From positions 1 through 56,958 of the forward strand of contig NZ_JASBQE010000077.1 of NCBI RefSeq assembly GCF_029960785.1: DNA of 56,958 nt, read 5' to 3'. The notes below the pieces were generated by a model. It made no database searches, was not told where the DNA came from, and saw only the letters and a list, made by a program, of their open reading frames with translations. The DNA is from Polyangium sp. 15x6 (lineage in GTDB: Bacteria > Myxococcota_A > Polyangia > Polyangiales > Polyangiaceae). The position numbers and the translations under genes were made by a program. Below are positions 1 to 8,507 of this stretch, piece after piece; position 1 is the stretch's first letter, and each line of letters opens with the position of its first letter.

Positions 1-107
1 GGAAAAACCGCGCATCGCGCGGTTTTTCCGCCTTCGGTCCAGGCCGTGCCTGGTCCGGGGTGCAGGGGGCGGACAGCCCCCTGCTGGGGTGCGGGGCGAC
101 GCCCCGC
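1..107 (-). repeat. Four-hairpin 3'-end element, copy 1 (A-B-C-D)
   Basis: Read on the minus strand after the lipoprotein stop codon, four hairpins follow in order. A (91-107) has stem GCGGGGC and loop GTC. B (62-84) has stem GCAGGGGGC and loop TGTCC. C (39-53) has stem CCAGGC and loop ACG. D (1-29) has stem GGAAAAACCGCGC and loop GAT. A begins 5 nt after the stop codon at 113-115. D touches the window edge, so a facing copy beyond it cannot be excluded. The same order and loops recur near 44.2, 50.1, 50.3 and 56.7-57.0 kb. D ends in a run of T on the transcript, so this copy could act as an intrinsic terminator. Confidence 0.85.
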
Positions 108-112
108 GCATC

Positions 113-1717
113 TCACGGCGCGCCGGGATCTATCTTCGCGAAGACCTCGTCGCGCGGCCGGGCGCGGTAGAACAGGCTGCGCTTTGGCGCTTCGGCCATG
201 ATGCCCTCCCAGGTGCGGCGGCGTGGGCGCTTCATCTGATCGGCGAGGCCGAATGGAAACCCTGTCACGGGGTCGGCGCGCTCGACGAAGATCGCGTGCT
301 GGTGGATGTGCTTGTCGCGCTTCTCGCCCTGGATGGAGACGATGTCGCCTGGGCGGACCTCGTCTGCGAAATCGCGTAGCTCCGCGAAGAACCGCGAGCG
401 CTCACCGAAGGGGATACGTTCCTCGCCGCGGAAGCGGCGGACTTCGAAGAGCTCGGGCTTCGCCTCGGCGAACTCGCCGAACGAGATGACGCCGCGACGG
501 TTCTTGATGCCGGATTCGTCGAAATCGAGACGACCCACGGCGCGGCCGGGTTTGTCGCCGCGGGCGCGGTACCACGTGCCCGCGGCGCGCTCGTAGGTAT
601 CGAGGACGAAATCGACGCAGACCTCGGGCGGACGCGGGCGGCCGGAGGGATCGAAGACCGCGTATCGTTTGTCCTCGAATGAAAAACTGTCGCGCCCCTG
701 GAGATAGGCCGTCATCCATTGCGGCCTGAGGATGCCGTCGCGGAAATGGTCTGGCTCGGCCTCGGGACGATCGAACGGGAGCGCCTCGTCGACGGCGCGG
801 CCCACGGCCTCGCGGATCGCCTGCATCGCGCGGCGTTTTTGCGCCGTCTTGTCTTGGAAGACGCGCACGGCGTCGCGGATGGGGCGATCCTCGGCGAGGC
901 ATTCGAGCGAAAGGCGCGCGCCATCCGCGTGGAGCAGCGCCGCGGCCCAGGTCTCGCCGAAGCGAAGATCGACGACCATCGCGGATTCCGTCGTGTGGCG
1001 GAGACGCGCGCGCTCGAAGCCGATCTCGTCGGCGAGCGCGGCGAGATCCCGGTGGAGCGGACGCTCGAGCTCGGCCTCCGTCACTGCGACGCGATCGCCG
1101 TAGAGCAGATCGGCGGGTTTGCCCGAGGCGTCCTGATAGCGGACTTCGCGGCGGACCTCGACGCGATCGAGGACGCGCATCTCGTGGCCGCGCAAGAGGT
1201 GGATGCGGGGCTCGTCGAAGAGATCCGGCAGCGTGATTTGCGTGACGAGGGCGAGGGCGTCCTCGGGGTCGGACGTATAGGCGTAGCCCTCGCGGAGCAC
1301 GAGGGCGCGGAGGGCGCGGGGATCGCCGCGGTGCCGCTTCCGTAGCCCGCCGACGCGGCCGCCTGGGCGCTCCTTGTCGAACAGGCGGGCCGAGGGGACG
1401 AGACGCGCGTCGAGGCCCTCCTCAGGCATCGGCGCGGGCTCGCGGACGAAGACGACCGGCTCGCCGCGGGCGCGGCCAAGGATCTCGATCCGGGCCGCGT
1501 CGAAGGCGGGCGCGCCGGGGGATGCGGGCGAGGCGAGCACCTCCGCGACGCGGCGCCGGCAGGCATGGGCCTCGTCCTCGACGTCCGGGGCGGCCGGCGC
1601 GGGGGCGGAGGTGGTGGGCGCTGCCGTGCTGGCGAGCGCGGGCGCGGGGAGCGGGCCTCGGTCGCAGGCGAGGCCGAGGAGCGAAAGAAAAACGGTCGGG
1701 AGGAGTGCCCAGCGCAT
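113..1717 (-). CDS. Lipoprotein with possible papain/NlpC-like C-terminal domain
   Basis: 534 residues. The start at 1717 gives a clean lipoprotein signal (MRWALLPTVFLSLLGLAC, Cys18 lipidated); the frame stays open upstream but that extension does not look coding. A Pro/Ala/Thr-rich spacer follows. The middle (about 60-330) is unrecognised and rich in charged residues. The C-terminal part has VCVDF with Cys367, a GDIVSIQG strand, and HIHQHAI with His470/472/474. A Cys near a helix start followed by a G-D-hydrophobic strand and a His is the arrangement of NlpC/P60 and related papain-fold amidases, so a periplasmic cell-wall or peptide hydrolase is a reasonable guess, not proven. The gene is followed 5 nt later by four-hairpin element copy 1. 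Confidence 0.7.
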   Translation of the reverse strand: MRWALLPTVFLSLLGLACDRGPLPAPALASTAAPTTSAPAPAAPDVEDEAHACRRRVAEVLASPASPGAPAFDAARIEILGRARGEPVVFVREPAPMPEEGLDARLVPSARLFDKERPGGRVGGLRKRHRGDPRALRALVLREGYAYTSDPEDALALVTQITLPDLFDEPRIHLLRGHEMRVLDRVEVRREVRYQDASGKPADLLYGDRVAVTEAELERPLHRDLAALADEIGFERARLRHTTESAMVVDLRFGETWAAALLHADGARLSLECLAEDRPIRDAVRVFQDKTAQKRRAMQAIREAVGRAVDEALPFDRPEAEPDHFRDGILRPQWMTAYLQGRDSFSFEDKRYAVFDPSGRPRPPEVCVDFVLDTYERAAGTWYRARGDKPGRAVGRLDFDESGIKNRRGVISFGEFAEAKPELFEVRRFRGEERIPFGERSRFFAELRDFADEVRPGDIVSIQGEKRDKHIHQHAIFVERADPVTGFPFGLADQMKRPRRRTWEGIMAEAPKRSLFYRARPRDEVFAKIDPGAP

Positions 1718-2226
1718 GGGGGGGACCGATGGACGAACGAGGGGGGCCGGGGAATTCCCACGATCGAGGCGCGGCGTCCATCCGCCGGCGCATCCGGAGC
1801 GACCGGGCGAGCGTCGTTGCCGCGGATCGGACCAGCAATGTCCGAGGTGCCGTGAATACGACGACGCACTGCGCCGTGGGCCGCGGCGAGGGGACATGGA
1901 CATTGTCAGTCCCATCGCCGGACATTCCTCTCGACAATCACGTACGCGCCGGATCGCCTTTGAAACAAGGGCTTCCGGCTTTTTTCCAGGAATTCGGTTC
2001 GCGGACGGAGAATGTCCGATCGCGGGATCGATTCCATTGCGGCGAACCCGGAGATTGCGTATGCATGGGTTCACGGCTCGCGGGACATGAGCCGGCGCTC
2101 GGGGAGGCCGATCGCGCGAGAAGCGCGGCGAGGGCCGTCCTTTGTACGGAGGTGCGTCCGATACGTGGGCGCGCCTTCCATTTCGAGCGAACAACGAACG
2201 ACTCGAACCATTCCTCGGACCTGGCC
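1718..2226. other. 509-bp intergenic region between divergent genes
   Basis: No convincing gene is seen here. Short frames exist on both strands but lack coding character and good start sites. Besides the candidate promoter at 2037-2065, there is an interrupted inverted repeat, ATTGTC near 1902 and GACAAT near 1934, which could be an operator. The stretch about 1860-2060 is less GC-rich than the flanking genes. Confidence 0.5.
2037..2065 (+). promoter_or_regulatory. Candidate sigma-70-type promoter
   Basis: TTGCGG (2037-2042) and TATGCA (2060-2065) are separated by exactly 17 nt, which fits a housekeeping promoter reading towards the gene at 2227. It would give a leader of about 155 nt. The same -35 sequence is seen in the candidate promoter at 32447-32475. 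Judged by eye only. Confidence 0.4.
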
Positions 2227-2850
2227 ATGCAAGGAATCGACGTCTTCTTGGATACTTACGTGCGGATCGACGAGGGAACGGCCGTGCTCCTCTGCTCGCA
2301 CCGCTCCTCGGTGCGAACGGCGGCCTGGATCTACGCGGCGCTCTTCACGCGCGGCACGGGCCCCGAGATGTATTGCTTCGAGGAAGACGACGAGGCCGGC
2401 GACGAGGCGGTGACCGCGGCGATCCAGGCGCTCCGCGCGCGTCCGGGCGTGCGGCGCGTGGCCGTGATCGTATGCGAGCCGGGCGGGCCGTCTCTGCAAA
2501 ACGCGCTCTCGGCGGCGCAGGGCGACAAGCCCGAGCGGACGCCGATCTTCCGCATCTCCGGGCGCGGGACGGGGATCTTCGAGACGGGATTCGCGCCGGC
2601 CGAGGACGATGCCGAAAACGAGAGCCTCGGGCTCACGTCGAGCGACATCGACGATCTGCTCGCGCAGTGCGACACCGAAATGGGCGATCTCGATGATCGC
2701 GATATCGAGGAGGTCGCCGCGATGGCCCTCGAAGAGGATATCGACGCGCTGAGCGACGAGGAGCTCGCCGCGCTCGCCGAGCTCGAGGACAGCGAGCTTC
2801 TCGAGCTCGCGACGGCCTGGGGCGAGGAGGGATTCCGTGTTCTTGCCTGA
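2227..2850 (+). CDS. Hypothetical acidic protein
   Basis: 207 residues from ATG 2227, no family recognised. The N-terminal half (MQGIDVFLDTYVRIDEG onward) alternates hydrophobic strands and helices, and looks like a compact alpha/beta fold with segments such as AVLLCSHRSS and RRVAVIVCEPGG. The last 75 residues are strongly acidic and leucine-rich (LTSSDIDDLL, ALSDEELAALAELEDSELLEL), probably helical and suited to protein binding. No signal peptide or membrane segment. Its stop overlaps the next gene by 14 nt, so the two are probably co-translated. The longer open frame upstream from 1522 is intergenic sequence without coding character. Confidence 0.75.
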   Translation: MQGIDVFLDTYVRIDEGTAVLLCSHRSSVRTAAWIYAALFTRGTGPEMYCFEEDDEAGDEAVTAAIQALRARPGVRRVAVIVCEPGGPSLQNALSAAQGDKPERTPIFRISGRGTGIFETGFAPAEDDAENESLGLTSSDIDDLLAQCDTEMGDLDDRDIEEVAAMALEEDIDALSDEELAALAELEDSELLELATAWGEEGFRVLA

Positions 2851-4096
2851 AGAGGTGCCCGTGCGACGAAATGCATTGCAGGCTTCGAGCGGCCCCGCGT
2901 CACGGCGGCGCTTGGACGGGCGGTTCATCACGGACGAGCCGCTCGCGCCCTACGACCGCCACGTGCGGCGCGAGCTCGCGAGCTGGTCGGCCGAGGCGCT
3001 GCGAAGGCTCGACGAGGCGCCCGAGGACCCGATGGAGCGCGCCGCGGCGCTCGCCCGCGCGCACCAGGACGCGGCCCTCATCGCGAGTCACCTGGGCCGC
3101 CCGAACGAGGCGCGGCTCGTCTGCCACGCGGGGCTCGATTGCGTGGCCGAGCACGCGGAGACGTCGGGCGACGAGGCCATCCTGCTCCTCGGCTTCGGCC
3201 CGCTCGTGGAGCTGTCGCGGCTCGACGCGGGGCTCGGGCGGACCGACGAGGCGCTCTGCGTGCTGGAGCGTCTCGCGGGGCTCCTGCGCGGCCAGGGGCT
3301 CGCGTTCGGGGCGCTCTCGATCTCGGCCGCGACCTGGTCGCGCATCGGGCCGGGCGAAGGCGGCGCCGAGGGCGCGCTCGCGTCGATGGTGGCGATCGAG
3401 ACGCAACGGACGCTGCTCGGATCGGGGCGTCACGAGGCAGCGCTGGAGATCGCGCGGGGTCAGGCGCCGTCGCCGCACGATCCGGTGCTCGAGGCGATGC
3501 GGCGCGAGGCCTACCTGGTCTCGCTCTGCAGGCTCGGTCGCGGGGAGGAGGCGCTGCTCGTGGGCGCGCTCTGGGCCGCGGAGGCGCACCCGATCCGGCG
3601 GCCGATCTTCGAGATTCGTCACGCCGAGTCGCTCGCCGCGTTCGGCGACCCGGTGCGGGCGCACGCGATCGCCGAGGAGTGCGTGCGGCGCGTGGAGTCG
3701 CGCCTCGCGGCCGGGCCCGCGACGCTGTTCGATCTGACGATCGCGGCGCGCGTGTCGCGGCTGCTCGCGACGCTCGGAGATCCGCTTGCCGGCGAGCTCT
3801 GCCGGGCGGCGCTGCCGGCCGCGACGTCACTCGGAGACGTGCCGCTCGCGGCGGAGCTCGCGCTGCGGATCCTCGCGACGGACAAACGCACGGAGGAGCG
3901 CGCCGAGGCGCTCGAGGCGCTGCGCGCGATCGCGACGGGCAGCGGCTATCGGATCCCGGCGGTGGAGCGCGCGGTGGAGGCCGAGGACGGGCCGCTCCTC
4001 GCGCGCTCGTTGAAGGAGCGCGCGCCGAGTTATCCGCGGCTCTTCGAACGCCTGCTCGGCTTCCCGCCCGACGCGCTCGATCGTTCGTCGAGGTGA
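2837..4096 (+). CDS. Helical-repeat (TPR-like) hypothetical protein
   Basis: 419 residues from GTG 2837, preceded by a good ribosome site (GAGGAGG), and overlapping the upstream stop by 14 nt. Almost wholly alpha-helical with repeated Ala/Leu/Glu/Arg-rich helix pairs of TPR spacing (EAALEIARGQ, REAYLVSLCRLGRGEEALLV, EALEALRAIA). No catalytic motif, signal peptide or membrane segment, so probably a cytoplasmic scaffold or regulatory protein. In style it resembles the TPR protein at 10147. The overlap suggests a joint function with the acidic protein before it. TPR assignment rests on helix pattern and composition only. Confidence 0.7.
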   Translation: MFLPEEVPVRRNALQASSGPASRRRLDGRFITDEPLAPYDRHVRRELASWSAEALRRLDEAPEDPMERAAALARAHQDAALIASHLGRPNEARLVCHAGLDCVAEHAETSGDEAILLLGFGPLVELSRLDAGLGRTDEALCVLERLAGLLRGQGLAFGALSISAATWSRIGPGEGGAEGALASMVAIETQRTLLGSGRHEAALEIARGQAPSPHDPVLEAMRREAYLVSLCRLGRGEEALLVGALWAAEAHPIRRPIFEIRHAESLAAFGDPVRAHAIAEECVRRVESRLAAGPATLFDLTIAARVSRLLATLGDPLAGELCRAALPAATSLGDVPLAAELALRILATDKRTEERAEALEALRAIATGSGYRIPAVERAVEAEDGPLLARSLKERAPSYPRLFERLLGFPPDALDRSSR

Positions 4097-4102
4097 CGAC
4101 CC

Positions 4103-4146
4103 AGGAGGAAGACACGCGCTCCGCAGCGATGCATCGCTCATCCTCC
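4103..4146. terminator. Palindrome after the TPR-like gene
   Basis: A perfect 14-bp palindrome, AGCGATGCATCGCT (4125-4138), is flanked by GGAGG (4104-4108) and CCTCC (4142-4146), so the whole can fold as an interrupted hairpin just downstream of the stop at 4096. There is no T-tract. It may be a processing or pausing site or a protein-binding site. Confidence 0.3.
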
Positions 4147-4298
4147 GTTCCAACCCTCGGATGTAGCAGAACCACGCGCGCTCTCGACGCCGTCACGGCG
4201 CCCTCAACGCCGTCGACGGACGCGCGTGCATCGTGCGAGGATGCGACCCCAAACAGGCGCAATCCGCGCGCTGGATCATCAAGGACACGAAGCGGGCG

Positions 4299-5960
4299 AT
4301 GGAGCATCGGGACGAGGTGGAGGCGCTGCGCGCCGAGGTGAGCGCGCTCCGAGCAGAGCTCGCAGAGGCCCGCACAGCGCGGGATCGGGAGAGGTATCTC
4401 GCCGCGGGCTACCGCGAGATCTTCCACGGCGTCCCCACCGCCATGGTCCTGACCGACGGCCTCGGGCGCTTCGTGGACATGAACGAGGCCTTCGTCACGC
4501 TGCTCGGCTACACGCTCGATGACCTGCGCGGCCGCTCCACCGACGAGATCTCACATCCGGACGATCTGCCAGTCGAGAGGCCGCTCGTCGCCGCGCTCGC
4601 GCGCGGTACGCGGTCGATCGTGGAGTTCGAGAAGCGCTACCGCCGCAAGGACGGGACCTGGATGTGGGCGCGCCAGTACACCGGCGTCGTGCGGAACGAG
4701 CAGGGCGAGATCGTCGCGTCCTACGGGGCGCTGAAGGACGCGGAGGAGGAGCTCAGCACCACGGTGACGTCGGTGCGCGCGGTCGAGGCGCGCAACCGCG
4801 CCCTGCTCGACGCGGTGCCCGATCTGCTCTTCGTGATGAGCCGCGACGCGCGGTTCCTCGATTGCAAGCCCGCGCGCGACGTGCCGCTGCTCGTCGCGCC
4901 GGCGCAATTCCTCGGCCGGCGGCTCGTTGACGTGTTCAACACCGACTGGTCGCAAAGGCAAGCCGACGTCATCCGCGACGTGGCCGAGGACGGCGAGCCG
5001 AGGATGGATGGTTATTCCGTCGACACGCCCGATGGCCCCATGCATTTCGAGGCCCTGTACTCGCGATCGAGCACGGGCGAGGTGGTCGTCGCGATCCGGG
5101 ACATCACGAAGCGCGTGCAGGCGGAGGTCGAGCGGGATCGTCTGGCGCGCGAGGTGAGCGCGCAGGTGAACGAGCTGCGGCTGTGGAAGGCGCTCGCCGA
5201 TCGCGCGCCCGACGGGATCTCGATCGTCGGCCTCGACGGCAAGCTCACGTACGCGAACGCGGCGTTCGAGGACATGATCGGTCGAGGTCCGCTCGTCGGG
5301 ACGAACGTGGCGCGCCTGCTCGCGACATCCGAGGAGGCGCAAACCATCGACGCGACGCTCCGGGCCGAGGGTCAGTACCGCGGGGAGCTCGTGCTCCTGC
5401 GCGGCGATCGATCGCAGCTCGCCACGCATGGCGTGCTGTTCGTCATGACGAACGAAGACGGGACGCCCGCGTCGTTCGGCACCATCATGCGGGATCGGAC
5501 CGAGGAGCGGCGCGCCGAGGAGGAGCGGCTGCTCCTGCGCGAGAAGCTCATCGAGGCGCAGCGGAAGCTCATCGAGGAGCTGGAGACGCCGATCCTGCCC
5601 GTGGCGCCCGGCGTCCTCGTGATGCCGCTCGTGGGGCGGGTGGATTCGGCGCGCGCCGAGCGGCTGCTCGGATCGCTGCTCGCGGGGACCACGGCGCACG
5701 GGGCGCGCATGGTGATCCTCGACATCACGGGCGTGCCCGTGGTGGACGCGGACGTGGCCGAGGGCCTCGTGCGGGCCGCGCGCGCGGTGCGGCTGCTCGG
5801 CGCCGAGACGATGCTCACAGGCGTCGGCCCCCTCGTGGCGCGGCAGCTCGTCGCGCATGCCGAGGAGGTCGCGGTGCTCAGGCCATGCAGCACGCTCGAA
5901 CGTGCGGTCTCGATCGCGCTCGGGATGTCGCGGCGCGGCGGCGGGCCTAAAGCAAGCTGA
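4299..5960 (+). CDS. PAS-PAS-PAS-STAS sensor protein (RsbR-like)
   Basis: 553 residues from ATG 4299; GTG 4233 is a possible earlier start. The N-terminus is a short coiled coil (EVEALRAEVSALRAELAEA). Three PAS modules follow: about 36-152 (with PAC-type RYRRKDGTWMWARQY), 162-275 and 292-405, linked by signalling helices. A STAS domain closes the protein (about 435-545: PLVGRVDSARAERLL, ILDITGVPVVDADVAEGL). This is the build of RsbR-type stressosome or anti-sigma pathway sensors. RsbR STAS domains carry two phosphorylated Thr; here the first position is Ala484 (VVDAD) while the second is Thr507 (MLTGV). A shorter paralogue at 37849 keeps both. Stop overlaps the convergent PilZ gene by 14 bp. 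Confidence 0.88.
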   Translation: MEHRDEVEALRAEVSALRAELAEARTARDRERYLAAGYREIFHGVPTAMVLTDGLGRFVDMNEAFVTLLGYTLDDLRGRSTDEISHPDDLPVERPLVAALARGTRSIVEFEKRYRRKDGTWMWARQYTGVVRNEQGEIVASYGALKDAEEELSTTVTSVRAVEARNRALLDAVPDLLFVMSRDARFLDCKPARDVPLLVAPAQFLGRRLVDVFNTDWSQRQADVIRDVAEDGEPRMDGYSVDTPDGPMHFEALYSRSSTGEVVVAIRDITKRVQAEVERDRLAREVSAQVNELRLWKALADRAPDGISIVGLDGKLTYANAAFEDMIGRGPLVGTNVARLLATSEEAQTIDATLRAEGQYRGELVLLRGDRSQLATHGVLFVMTNEDGTPASFGTIMRDRTEERRAEEERLLLREKLIEAQRKLIEELETPILPVAPGVLVMPLVGRVDSARAERLLGSLLAGTTAHGARMVILDITGVPVVDADVAEGLVRAARAVRLLGAETMLTGVGPLVARQLVAHAEEVAVLRPCSTLERAVSIALGMSRRGGGPKAS

Positions 5961-6351
5961 TCATGTCGACCGTCGCGGCGTAATCGACGCGCGGCTCGCG
6001 CGACGACTCGACCGTGGGATACGCGCAGAGCGCCTCTTCGAGGGCGTGGCGTGATCCATCCCGTGGGAGCTCGAACGAAATGCCGACGCCGCGGCTGCCC
6101 TCGAGCTCGCCTGCGATCCGCGCGATCTTGCCGCGCGCATCGATCCATTGCTCGCGCCCGGGGATACGGAGCGTGATCAGGACATCGTCGCCCACGGCGG
6201 CGGGCACGTCCGAGACGAGGAGCATCCCGCAGGTGGACAGGTCTTTGCCCCGAGCGCCGAGCAGGGTGAAGTCGTCCTCGCGCACGACCTGACACTCGAC
6301 GGTCACGGCATGGCGCGGGGCGCGCCGCTCGTTGGCTAGCAACATCTCCAT
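5947..6351 (-). CDS. PilZ domain protein (predicted c-di-GMP receptor)
   Basis: 134 residues, essentially one PilZ domain. Both c-di-GMP-binding motifs are present: an N-terminal Arg cluster fitting RxxxR (ERRAPRH, Arg9 to Arg13) and DLSTCG (Asp37, Ser39, Gly42) fitting D/NxSxxG. The remaining sequence gives the expected beta-barrel strands (DVLITLRIPG, VGISFELPR). PilZ proteins of this size act in trans on motility, exopolysaccharide or transcription partners; no partner is evident here. Start is ATG 6351, with a second in-frame ATG two codons later. It converges with the PAS-STAS gene, overlapping its 3' end, and is divergent from the Kelch-type lipoprotein. Confidence 0.88.
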   Translation of the reverse strand: MEMLLANERRAPRHAVTVECQVVREDDFTLLGARGKDLSTCGMLLVSDVPAAVGDDVLITLRIPGREQWIDARGKIARIAGELEGSRGVGISFELPRDGSRHALEEALCAYPTVESSREPRVDYAATVDMISLL

Positions 6352-6441
6352 CAGTGGCCTCCTCGCGCGGAGCCTACCGAGCCCCCCCGACGCGGCCAAG
6401 AAAGCGCCTTTCCCACGCCGCGTTGGGATACGCTCGAAGCC

Positions 6442-7617
6442 ATGCTCTCGCGTACCTTTTTCCTCGCGCTCCTGCCTCTCGCCTGCTTCGCCTGCAGCGA
6501 TCCGGACTCGAACGAGCCACCGCCGTACCAGGGCGGGCCGCCGAAGGAGATCGTCTGGAGCGCGCTGCCCACGGACGGCGCGCCTGCGCCGCGGTACGCG
6601 CATTCGGCCGTGTGGACGGGCTCCAAGATGATCGTGTGGGGCGGCGATCTCGGCGGAAACCCCGCCGCGACGAACACGGGCGGCATTTACGATCCGGCCA
6701 CACGCACGTGGAAAAGCACGAGCACGGCGGGCGCGCCGGCGGCGCGGTTCTCGCACACCGCATTGTGGACGGGCTCCAAGATGATCGTGTGGGGCGGCTT
6801 CGGCGCGACGGATCTCGAAGCGGCGGGCGGGATCTACGATCCGGAGGCCGACACGTGGGCGCCGATGAGCACGATGGGACAACCGCCGCCGCGCTTCGCG
6901 CACACCGCGGTGTGGACGGGCTCCAAGATGATCGTGTGGGGCGGCGCGAGCGGGGCGAACGTGCTCAATTCCGGCGGGATCTACGATCCGGCGACCGACA
7001 CGTGGACGAGCACGAACGGCGCGGGGAGCCCGCCGGCGCGCCGCTACCACGGGGCCGCGTGGAACGGGAAGCAGATGCTGGTCTGGGGCGGGACCGACGC
7101 GTTCGATTGGCGGAACGACGGCATGATGTTCGATCCCATGGGCACGCCGCAGGGCGTGTGGATCCAATCGACGAGCACGAGCGGCGCGCCGGAGGGTCGC
7201 GAGCGCATGACCGTGATCGCCACGGGGCCATCGTTCCTCGTGTGGGGCGGATGGAACGGCGGCGTCAATTTGAACACGGGTGGCCAGCTCGACGCGGCGT
7301 CGATCGAATGGACGCCGATGACGATCAACGGCGCCCCGGGCGCGCGCGCCGACCACGTGAGCGTGTGGGCCGGCAATCACCTCGTCGTGTGGGGAGGTTG
7401 TCGGGAAACACCGTGCATGCCGGGCAACATCGAGGGCGATGGGGGGCAATACGTGCCGAGCAAGAGCGGCGGCACGTGGTACCCGATCACGGCGCAGGCG
7501 AGCCTCTCGCCGCGGTACGGGACGACGCTCGTGTACACGAAGAGCTCGGTGATCGTGTGGGGCGGACGAACGGATCCGTCGACGCGGACGAACACGGGCG
7601 CCGAAGCGCCGCTTTGA
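6442..7617 (+). CDS. Kelch-repeat beta-propeller lipoprotein
   Basis: 391 residues with a lipoprotein signal (MLSRTFFLALLPLACFAC). The rest consists of seven units of about 50 residues, each with a motif such as HSAVWTGSKMIVWGG and a following GGIYDPATDTW strand, which is the Kelch/galactose-oxidase repeat pattern and enough for one seven-bladed propeller. The first three blades are closely similar (TGSKMIVWGG repeated exactly), later blades have diverged. No catalytic residues are evident, so a surface or periplasmic binding protein is likely. It ends 3 bp from the convergent DnaJ-type gene with no room for a separate terminator. Confidence 0.85.
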   Translation: MLSRTFFLALLPLACFACSDPDSNEPPPYQGGPPKEIVWSALPTDGAPAPRYAHSAVWTGSKMIVWGGDLGGNPAATNTGGIYDPATRTWKSTSTAGAPAARFSHTALWTGSKMIVWGGFGATDLEAAGGIYDPEADTWAPMSTMGQPPPRFAHTAVWTGSKMIVWGGASGANVLNSGGIYDPATDTWTSTNGAGSPPARRYHGAAWNGKQMLVWGGTDAFDWRNDGMMFDPMGTPQGVWIQSTSTSGAPEGRERMTVIATGPSFLVWGGWNGGVNLNTGGQLDAASIEWTPMTINGAPGARADHVSVWAGNHLVVWGGCRETPCMPGNIEGDGGQYVPSKSGGTWYPITAQASLSPRYGTTLVYTKSSVIVWGGRTDPSTRTNTGAEAPL

Positions 7618-7620
7618 GCA

Positions 7621-8451
7621 TCAAGCCACGAGCACGTGATACGCCGCGCTGACCTCGGCAAACCGCGCGGCGTTGCGATCCCGCGTCGCCGCGGGCGCCG
7701 TGGCATGGCGATCGGGATGGAGCTCGATCGCGAGCTTGCGGAAGGCGCGCCTCACGTCGGCCTCGCCGGCCGTCTCGGAGAGGCCGAGCTTCTGCAGCGC
7801 GCGCCGCTTCGCCTCGGGGATCGGATGTCCGAACCGCGACGACGACGCGCGCGGCGGCTCCGTACGCCGCTCTTCGTGGGCCTTCGGCGCGCCGGGGTAA
7901 AACCTTTGCGCGCGCGCCGGCGCGCGGCGGTAGCGGATCTCGGACGCGGGGACGAGATCACGAAGGCGCGGGCGGCCCACGAGGAAATCACACGGTTCGA
8001 GCGGGTGAACACGGCGCGCGGCGGCCTTCGTGGGCCTGGCCGTATGGAACGCGACGGCTGCGTCCTGCAGTTCGAAGAGCGCATCGAGCTTCATGCGGAG
8101 CTGCACGCGCAGCGCGGCCTCGACCGTCGCCGGATCCGCGAGGCGCTCGGCGACGAGGATCTCCCCGCTCGGCCGCGGATCACCCTCCCCGAGTCGACGC
8201 AGGAGCGAACGAAACGCGGGATCGGCGAGGAAACCTTCCCGTCGAAGAAGCTCGCCGAGCGGCGGCGCGGGCAAGCTCGTCTCCACGCCGGCGACGAGGC
8301 CCGAGGCCAGGTGAATCTTGTGCCTCGACGTCACCGCGCCCGGAGGCGCCCAGAGATCGGTGAGCTCGAGCGTGCCCGTCGTCCGCTGGCGATACAGCCT
8401 CCCGAGCAGATCCCCGAGCGTCGTCGCCGAGAGCCGGCTGGGCAGGATCAT
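7621..8451 (-). CDS. DUF4388-DnaJ domain fusion protein
   Basis: 276 residues. The N-terminal 110 or so residues match the DUF4388 pattern (LGDLLGRLYRQRTTGTLELT, then HLASGLVAGVET and LGELLRREG), a domain common in myxobacterial regulators. A variable Arg/Pro-rich linker follows. The C-terminus is a J-domain with the HPD motif intact (His245-Pro246-Asp247), which stimulates Hsp70/DnaK ATPase activity. There is no Gly/Phe or zinc-finger region, so it is a type III J-protein. The likely role is to bring DnaK to whatever the DUF4388 domain binds; this is inference. Confidence 0.85.
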   Translation of the reverse strand: MILPSRLSATTLGDLLGRLYRQRTTGTLELTDLWAPPGAVTSRHKIHLASGLVAGVETSLPAPPLGELLRREGFLADPAFRSLLRRLGEGDPRPSGEILVAERLADPATVEAALRVQLRMKLDALFELQDAAVAFHTARPTKAAARRVHPLEPCDFLVGRPRLRDLVPASEIRYRRAPARAQRFYPGAPKAHEERRTEPPRASSSRFGHPIPEAKRRALQKLGLSETAGEADVRRAFRKLAIELHPDRHATAPAATRDRNAARFAEVSAAYHVLVA

Positions 8452-8507
8452 GGGCGTCGGTTACCCAAAGCCTCCGATCGAGGCCAAGTTTTTGTAGGAT
8501 GCGGGCC

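Noticed and set aside
1717-2194. N-terminal extension of the first lipoprotein gene
   Set aside because: It would bury the lipoprotein signal 159 residues inside and the extra sequence looks non-coding.
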